A stretch of DNA of 64,000 bases, from NCBI GenBank assembly GCA_973895155.1, contig OZ316896.1, positions 21,638,001 to 21,702,000 of the forward strand. The letters are read 5' to 3'. This document shows positions 56,807 to 64,000 of the stretch, in pieces. The position numbers and the translations under genes were made by a program. How positions within the stretch are numbered: position 1 is the stretch's first letter; each line of letters starts with the position of its first letter. Under the pieces are notes generated by a model that had not been told where the DNA came from, ran no database searches, and was given only the letters and a program-made list of their open reading frames with translations. The DNA comes from Marsupella aquatica (lineage: Eukaryota > Marchantiophyta).

Positions 56807-58300
56807 CAGGAGTACTAACTCATAGTTTCACTACCTAAAAAGAAAGAAACAGCAAAATGAAGACCAAATGCCAAGCCCCTCCAATGACTAAGGAAACAAA
56901 GAGCAAAACATATGTATGAAATGGTCCCTAACTAATCCAATGTGCAACCTATCTCATTGCACAAATGAACTAATGGTCTTGAAATTCTTGATTTATGATC
57001 CATACGCCACCCTCACCACTGGACACTAGTCTCCCATAATTGAGTTTCATAAAATGCCTCAGATCATTGGGAGGTGTTGGATTTCAGATCCAAGGGCCCT
57101 AGTAATGTACCATACCCAACCATCGCACATGATTTATTTTTCACAATCACCTTATGGTGTGCAGAAGGCATTTTAGGGTCGTTGGATTGATCATTGGACG
57201 ACCCAAATCTTGCACTATGGTAAGATCCTGAGGAACTCTGCAAGTAAAGGTAGGGTCATGGTAAAAGTGGTCAAAGTCAAGGCCCAAGCTCAAGACCCCC
57301 TCTATACCAGCCAGATACCCCAACCACCAAGCCATTGAGGTTGAGTACTAAGTCAAATTCTAAATTATACTAGAACACAAATTAAGATTTTGGTGGGGTC
57401 GTGCTGACACTGCTGCCCTGAACGCTGCCCAACTAATTCAATATTCAAAAATATATCCTGGACCAATCAGAATTCAGGGAAATTGAATTGGTCAGTCTGG
57501 GCTTATTTGGGCTCAAAACTTTCTGCAATTTTTTCCAATCGTAGATCTCCTCGAAATCTTTCAGCCGATCCCAAGGTCTCATTGAACGGTGCAATATCTG
57601 CGTCAAGGCAAGTAAAAATTGCATGGCCCGAAAGAGGTGCATTGTCCCAGAAAGAGGCCTGACACTTGATTCAGTTCATTAATGCTGGCTCTGGGATACC
57701 CAGAGTTCTTTATACTAGGATTTGCGGTTTAAGTGTACCACTTGAGCTAATTTCTAACTTTCCCGAACTTTGTCTTGACCTGGTCCCGGGGTCCCAGACT
57801 CCCCCAGACTCCCCTGGTCTAGCAAGGGCGTTCCACCGGACCGGGGCCGGGGTCAGGGCGGGCCGGGCCAGTCGAGGTCGATCAGGTGTGGGCCGGGGTT
57901 GAAAATGGTGGGGGCGGGGTAGGGGTAGGTAAAAAATGGTCGGGATCGGGGCCAGTCCCGGTCTAACATGGTCGTGGCGGGGTTGGGTATGAGGACGGCA
58001 GGGTGGGTGGGACCGAGGAAGGTCGGGACCAGGCCGGGAGAAAGGTCAGGGAGTATCGTGTGCCAGGATGACAGTTTGACGGGGTCGAGACCCCCAATAT
58101 GCCCGTCAAGGCCAAACTGGGGATTTGTGGGGACCTTCTTTAGAGCTCTCCTGGCCTTGCTGTCACTTCCGCGGTGGAATGCCCCGGGAATAATTTGGAA
58201 TATGCATCAAATGGGTCATTTTTGGCCTGTCATTTGACCATTTTACGTGTAGGGCAAGGGGTAAAGTTGCCCGTCAGGTGAAAGGGGGACAAATCCCAAT
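56807..58300. other. Intergenic with G-rich simple sequence
   Basis: No gene recognised. About 57780-58050 is strongly G-rich on the plus strand, with repeated GGGGCCGGGG, GGGTAGGGGTAGG and CCCAGACTCCCC tracts, capable of G-quadruplex formation. The surroundings are AT-rich. Confidence 0.6.
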
Positions 58301-59560
58301 AGGTGAAAGATATAGCATGCTCATCCTGGAATATGCTTTACTTTTTGTCTGGTAGTGATGTGTAAGTGGATAAAATTAGAGAGTAAACTAGAATGTGAAT
58401 GAGATAGAACAGTATAAGTAAAGAACATGCAAATAAAAGCACATAGTGACCAATGAAAAGTACAATTAAATTTTATGACACAAAGATGGTACGAGTTGTG
58501 CACTTACTAATGACACACTTACTAATGACACTCATTTCAATAAAAACCATAAATTTAGGAAAGAAAGCCATGAGGGGAACTTAAGACGGGATCTGTTGAC
58601 CTTACTTAGAATCATTCCTCTCACTCATGAGAATACTTAAAAGTGGTAGAAAATGAACCCCTTGGTTTCTCTCTAGGAGATAACAAAGTTTCAAAATTAA
58701 GTGGGCTGCCCAAATATATTCAAAATACTATAGGATACCAAACTTTAAAGGGGTCCAGGAAATGAATTAAAAGTTTCTATGATACAAAGGATGCCCCTTG
58801 TTAAGGTACATTCAAATAAAAATACATGACACAAAAATATGAATAAGACAAAATATGAAAGTTCTATTCACCTTGTAGAATAAGAAAAAACATGAAAGTT
58901 ATATACACCCTATAGCAATTCCCAATAGGTGAACGAGTACTTCCAACATTTATTTCCCCATTATAGCATACTCATCCTGGAACATGAAAAGTTATTTTGT
59001 CCTCTAGCAAAAAGTTCAAGTTTTTTATTGAAATCCAGGTGATCTAATTTTTTGGTGACAAATATAAATAGGACATTGATTAGGAAGCCTGACATTGAAA
59101 AGTTGTGCACATAAGGTACAAGAGTAAAAGTACACATGTAAAGAAAAGTAAAAAGTAATAATGAACAGGAAAAATTTAAGTCTATGGTATTGGGTTATGC
59201 ACATACTATATACCACTAAAGATATTTATGTACTTATCTTAAGTTGACACTCAAATGAATTCAAACCATAAATTTAGGACAGAAAACTATGAGTAGAACT
59301 TAAAGACATGAGGAGTGTACTTTAATTGGATCATTTCTTCTTCACTCATCAGAATAAGGGCTAGAAATTACGTGGCCTTTAAAGGGGTGCCAGATTAAAT
59401 TCAAAATCTAAAGGTATACAAGGGAATTCAAAATAAAAAGACATACAAGGGATGCACCTTGGTAAGACACATTGCATTAAAATACACAAGAAAAGAAGTT
59501 TGGATAAGACAAAATACTGGAAGATGGATTCACCATATATATATATAGAACGCTCATCCT
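58301..59560. repeat. Diverged tandem duplication of about 650 bp
   Basis: Blocks starting near 58318 and 58968 share, in the same order, 'catcctggaa(t/c)atg', 'ccataaatttagga' and 'cactcat.agaata'. A third start of the unit ('gctcatcctggaataa') occurs near 59553. AT-rich, with no coding sequence. Confidence 0.75.
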
Positions 59561-60113
59561 GGAATAATTAAGGGAACGCCATTATTTTTCCTTAACCATA
59601 TTTAAGTTACCACATAGCAACTATTTATGATGGACAACCTTAGTACGGCTCCAGATTTCTCACGAGTAGTCCGACAACAGGGCCGACAACCATCACAAGA
59701 ATCCACGGCGAACAGGTAGAAACAGTGTGGAAACTAACTAGTGACTCTTCACTGTGGGCACGAACCCAATCTCACTTCGTCCCATCATTTCAACGAATAG
59801 ATTGCTGATTCTGCTAAGTTAAAGAACATTTAATCAGTAACCACTATTGGCTTGTGTAGAGACTAGTACGTAAACATTTTGTACATTAGGAATGGGGTGC
59901 TTGGATGGATAAATTGTCGGGAAGTAGGGTCACGTACACATTTCACGTGTTTAACAGACTCACTTCGAAGCCAAATGTTCAATCGATGACTCTAGTAAGT
60001 GGAAAGCAAGATATTCCCTACACTACTTCCTTCGTACTTCGATATGAAAATGGCCCGAGAAAGGAGTCACGCATCATAGCTGAGGACGAACTCTTTCAAA
60101 TGTTCCTTTAAGA
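59561..60113. other. 3' flank of the oxidase gene
   Basis: About 59995-60113 aligns with about 36175-36300 behind the oxidase pseudogene ('ttcgtacttcgatatgaaa'). No gene seen. Confidence 0.7.
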
Positions 60114-61796
60114 TCATCTCTCACGCCTCATTTCCACCTTCAGGTCTGTGACTCGAACTGAAACGTCGGGGTCGTGCTTTGGATCCCATGCCGGAACAAA
60201 CGTGACTGTCACAGACTTCTGGTGAGTGATACCCAAAATCTGGACGCTATCTCTTATGCTGAAAGTTCTACTTAACTTCCCAGCAACGCCAATCGCTTCG
60301 GCATCAACTTTCAGGTCACCGAGAAACTCTACACAGTGCTGAGGGGTGTCCTCGTCTGCTTCTGGGAGCTCCAAGAACACCTTGATGAGCACACTGACAT
60401 CAAAGGGCTTTTCCACGAACACTCTAATCACCAACAACTCATCATACACTGACGAATCCTCTTTGCTTCTGAGCGCCACGGGCCTGGACACTCGCGAGGT
60501 CACCGTGTCTCTTCTCACTCCTTCTAGAGAAAGTTGTACCCAATTATTCGTTCCTTTCTGAAAAACAATTCTACGAAACATGGCAATATTTCCATATATG
60601 CCGCTGCTGACTACTTGCCAGAATCGTCTCAAAGTGCTGGCGCGGGCGTACTTGGGATGTGTTTCCCGAATTGACTTTGGCGTGTACTTCACCCAATCCG
60701 GTTCGAGATGCTCGTACGTGACCCTGAAATTGCTAAAGTTCAAAGCATCTCGAACTTTGACACGCACCATGTCCGCGTTCTCATCATAGAGGAGGTACTC
60801 GGTATCAAGCCAGTCCGTGTCGTTCAAGTCCTTCCCTCCCCAGCTCTTCCACATCACCCACAACCGGTCCACTTGGGAGTGGTGCCCAAAGAACAAAGGA
60901 TCCCGTGCTGCTGTGTGAGAAGGGCCCATGTCCTCCCCATATAAATTGGCATAGTCGCCAGTCCAATGGTGGACAGAAGCATGCGGACCACTTTCGAAAT
61001 TCCCTGGATGAGACGCTAGCACGTCATCCCCTTGAGAAAAACTTCCCCCGTAGAAGGCTTCCGGAGTTCTCACCTGGCTTATCATGCTCTGCCACATAGC
61101 GTAATAGTTATCTTGCATCACCACATCTTCATCCCTATTGCCTGAGTTAGCTACGTCATATTTTAGATCTACCCTGTGCGGAGGTTGGTGGCTTTTAGAT
61201 CTGTTTTCGTCGTACAGGGAAGAATTCTTATTGGTGTAGATGGGTGGTATGCTGTTGCCTGATGGGCTGTGTTCATTCTGGATGTCCCATGCCCAAAAGG
61301 GAATAGCAAATGTATCGTCTCCTATGAGCCTTGCGAGAATGCGCTCGTAGAAGTAGAGGAACCAGCGGTGGAATGGAAAAAATAGCCAACCAAAGTGTAC
61401 TGTCATCTGTAAGGTAGTATTCCGTTGATTGTACGCTCCTGAACAATAGGCACAATGGATCTTTGACTGCGCTTCAAAGGAGCGAGGGTCTTCTGGCGGG
61501 AGTGCTTTCATGAGCTCCACTGCTCTCTCGTATTTACGGACGGATTCATCGTCTAGCGTATGAGCGGGTTTGCGAACTCGCACAGGCAGGTCCAAGTTGA
61601 ATTTGAAGTCCTTGATGGGCCTGCTTGTGTCAACGAAGCAGCAGTCGACTGGCTCAGCAAGAGGTCTGCCAAAGGGCAACACTGGCATACAAGTGTTCAA
61701 GTCCGGGCCCAGAATGGGAAGTCCCTCGACAAATACCAAAGTTGTCGAGAAAAGGATCACCGCAAAGCAGACGGAAGGGCACACTCGCTTCGACAT
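60114..61796 (-). CDS. PPO: Polyphenol oxidase (type-3 copper catechol oxidase)
   Basis: An intronless frame of 560 codons. It oxidises o-diphenols (and possibly monophenols) to quinones with O2. Residues 1-25 (SVCFAVILFSTTLVFVEG) are a secretory signal peptide, not a chloroplast transit peptide with twin-Arg, so an ER or vacuole/apoplast location is expected, as described for moss enzymes. CuA ligands: H114 (with C118 for the thioether bridge, HCAYC), H134 and H143 (PFHRWF). CuB: H272 and H276 (HASVHHWTG) and H305/H306 (FFGHHSQVDRLW). A DWL domain follows (TDWLDTEYLLYDE, about 327-339). The C-terminal KFDV domain has the variant KPFDVSVLIKVFL (about 473). It is the only complete copy of three in the window. 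Its copper ligands are all present, so it is probably active. Confidence 0.95.
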   Translation of the reverse strand: MSKRVCPSVCFAVILFSTTLVFVEGLPILGPDLNTCMPVLPFGRPLAEPVDCCFVDTSRPIKDFKFNLDLPVRVRKPAHTLDDESVRKYERAVELMKALPPEDPRSFEAQSKIHCAYCSGAYNQRNTTLQMTVHFGWLFFPFHRWFLYFYERILARLIGDDTFAIPFWAWDIQNEHSPSGNSIPPIYTNKNSSLYDENRSKSHQPPHRVDLKYDVANSGNRDEDVVMQDNYYAMWQSMISQVRTPEAFYGGSFSQGDDVLASHPGNFESGPHASVHHWTGDYANLYGEDMGPSHTAARDPLFFGHHSQVDRLWVMWKSWGGKDLNDTDWLDTEYLLYDENADMVRVKVRDALNFSNFRVTYEHLEPDWVKYTPKSIRETHPKYARASTLRRFWQVVSSGIYGNIAMFRRIVFQKGTNNWVQLSLEGVRRDTVTSRVSRPVALRSKEDSSVYDELLVIRVFVEKPFDVSVLIKVFLELPEADEDTPQHCVEFLGDLKVDAEAIGVAGKLSRTFSIRDSVQILGITHQKSVTVTFVPAWDPKHDPDVSVRVTDLKVEMRRER

Positions 61797-64000
61797 AGTT
61801 CCTTCTCCTGTTCGTCGAACAGGGTGCTAGCTTGCTCGATGGCGAGCTTTTGCTTGCTGTCGATTCTCTCCCTAACCCCAGATCGAGGACCTGCATCAGA
61901 CAGGAACTTCAGATGTGAATGCAACCCATTGATGGTGACTTCAATTCTCTCGAACTTTAGTTCTAAAGATTCTCGATTTCAAAACAAAACACAACAGAAT
62001 GTGATATTTTAGGATTCTGTGATCGATCTACCGAACCCGGCCCTCCTTTCGCACGGGAATGCGGAAAAAGGCTGACGCACTGGCCGGCATCGATCGGTTG
62101 CCGCAGCTTCTAAAAACCAGGGACAGCCTTTAAGGGAAGAATTCCTTTCCGATTAATTTCCCTTCTAGCTAAAAGAAATCAGAAACAACATGGACTGGCT
62201 GCAAGGACCGGGACTGGATTCTGTGCGATTCTGTCTTGTGTATCGTTACCCTTCTGCGGTGCATGTAATGTAGCTACCAACAAAATAAAACACAGACTTA
62301 TTACAATATTCTCACTACAATGAATGACGGCATACTAAATTTGCAAGGAAAGGTACTCTCCGTCCTAACTGCTACTCAGAAGTGATCGGGCGACTATCAA
62401 GCCCGTGACGTAGATCTAGGCTACGGCGAAAAGAGATGTGGCCCGAAGATGTCGAGAGGCCTCGGAAATCCTGCGGGACAGTTGTGATCTTCTGTGGAGA
62501 GAAATATCTACTTAGTCAGACTACTGAGATAGGTAGCGCAGCAACGTACTAATACCGTTGTTCTTCCGTAACCGCGACAACTTCTGTCAGAGATCTTTGA
62601 CTAACTAGTTGAGGTTCCATACGTGCAATGTCGCTGACGTAATAAATATCTGAACGAGAAATATGCTCTGAAGTACAATTGTACAACTTCCAAGTTGAAC
62701 TTCCAACCCTCTCAATCATAAATTTGTTCAAGCTAGAACATAAACCTGGGTCGAGAACATAACTGGGTATCCTCGCGCTCTGAACTTCGTCTAGTTGTGA
62801 AGTGAAATTATAAGGCACCAATGCCACTAAAGCTTGTCTCTGCGTCTGAAGTTAATGATACCTCTTACTAAATTTCTCACGTTTTTGCCGTATATCTCTC
62901 AGTGAAACTAAAAAAGTTGACTAGCAGAGTATCTGAAAACGTTTGAAGTTAATGACAAACTCCGCGGACGGCTAGGTAAGGCATGTATACCGATACTTCC
63001 TTTACAGCAAAGTCGCCCTCACCGGCTGTCAACAGTCCACGGCATTGGGCTGGCTCCAGGCGAACAATTACTTCAGCATTTTGAGACGCAAGTCATGAAC
63101 TTCTCAAACAACGACAAATTCAGAACCAATCTAAACCTATTCTCCTTCTTCGCAAGTTGGTAATCCACAGAAATGTTAAAGGGAAAGGGATCCCATCATG
63201 CTCGGAGAGGTACCTGCGTCGACTCGGTTCGAAGACTATATGGCGATAGAGAAGAACGACCAGCGTCTGCAATGTTTTAAAATTGACACAGAAATGATTT
63301 CCAGCTCACAATTCCAAGCGGTATCGTTCTCAAGATGTTGTGGAAATGAAAGCATGCATGCTTCTACTGCCTATATATACGCATTCACGTAGGTGAAGAA
63401 AAAGCCTTTTTATACATGCAATTGTTAAGTCCAGATGGTCATCTCTACACAACACAACATGCGGGTGACCTGCACTTGCCTGGTAAAACCCTCACACCAA
63501 AACCTCCATCAAGGAAATCCAGGAGGGATCATTGCTGTCAATTCAAGCTAACAGATTGAAGTAACTGGTGGATCGAGGGACGAAAGTGATTGTGAAGGGC
63601 TGAAACGGATTGGAGCTCAAGAGTGCAAAACGAAGCCAGAAATGAAAACTGGTTCTCTCCTTTCAGCAATCTCCTGAGCTATGCAGCGGTACAGCACGAA
63701 TGATCTGTTTGTACCGGGGCTCCATCTCTCGGACTCACTGGGAAACGAGATGTTCGTAGGTACGAGGAATGCATATTTGTCATCTCGTGTCTCGTCTTAT
63801 AGCAGCTTCCGGACAAACTGCTTTCTCTGTTACGCTAATATTTATGGCAAATAGTATAACGCTTTAGCAAGATTGGTTTTCCTCACCTCTAATCTATGTT
63901 TGCATTAAAAAAGAGCACAGCCATATTTCATTGATGTGATCGTTCTAGAAAACTAGCCTCATTACCAGTTCCTTGAGAGAGATGCTCTCCTCCCAAAGAA
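61797..64000. other. Upstream region of the oxidase gene, no further gene recognised
   Basis: Should hold the oxidase promoter on the minus strand; no clear TATA box could be fixed. A minus-strand ORF of 92 codons at 62827-62549 (MALVPYNFTSQLDEVQSARI) and small ORFs elsewhere have no recognisable motif. Confidence 0.45.

Overview
The window is nuclear DNA of a land plant, most probably a moss or another bryophyte. The reasons are GT-AG introns in plant-type genes, an ankyrin-repeat family with a C-terminal PGG-like membrane domain, a polyphenol oxidase with a secretory signal peptide instead of a chloroplast transit peptide, and Copia/Gypsy elements. The species is an inference; no single gene proves it.

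The host backbone is a degenerating tandem array of one ancestral unit, an ankyrin-membrane gene (+) followed by a polyphenol oxidase gene (-). The ankyrin genes are ANK-A (3639-6584), ANK-B (44648-47409) and ANK-C (51226-54032, with a reading-frame break). The oxidase copies are a 3'-half pseudogene (about 36165-37113), a 5' fragment (about 49740-49960) and one full-length gene (60114-61796). Upstream and downstream flanks of the units also align with each other, so segments and not only genes were duplicated.

The 3' flank of ANK-A is filled by a 25-kb nest of transposable elements. A Copia element (8475-33560, target duplication AATTG) carries three foreign blocks. A younger Copia (8628-13756, target duplication ACATA) sits in its left LTR. 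An 11.7-kb DNA transposon (15732-27471) interrupts its pol gene; removing it with one copy of AGTA rejoins the reading frame. A Gypsy segment (about 28001-32669) replaces the middle of gag-pol. A paralogous site near 54490-54580 shows the flank without the Copia element.

The DNA transposon is the most unusual object here. It carries a decayed F-box-like gene, a gene joining a ParB-like domain to a beta-type N6/N4 DNA methyltransferase, and a convergent transposase-like gene with a GHTHDQID signature. About 25 copies of a 14-bp palindrome, core CGATAAATTTATCG or close variants, lie in its introns and intergenic DNA. Most copies have (C/T)ATT exactly 7 bp to one side. I suggest, as a hypothesis only, that these are sites bound or methylated by the element's own ParB-methyltransferase or transposase.

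Downstream are a 332-bp TRIM retrotransposon whose LTRs contain a tRNA-like unit (34091-34422), a solo LTR (37853-38261), old Copia and other LTR-element fragments (39900-41090), minisatellites, and long AT-rich stretches without recognisable genes.
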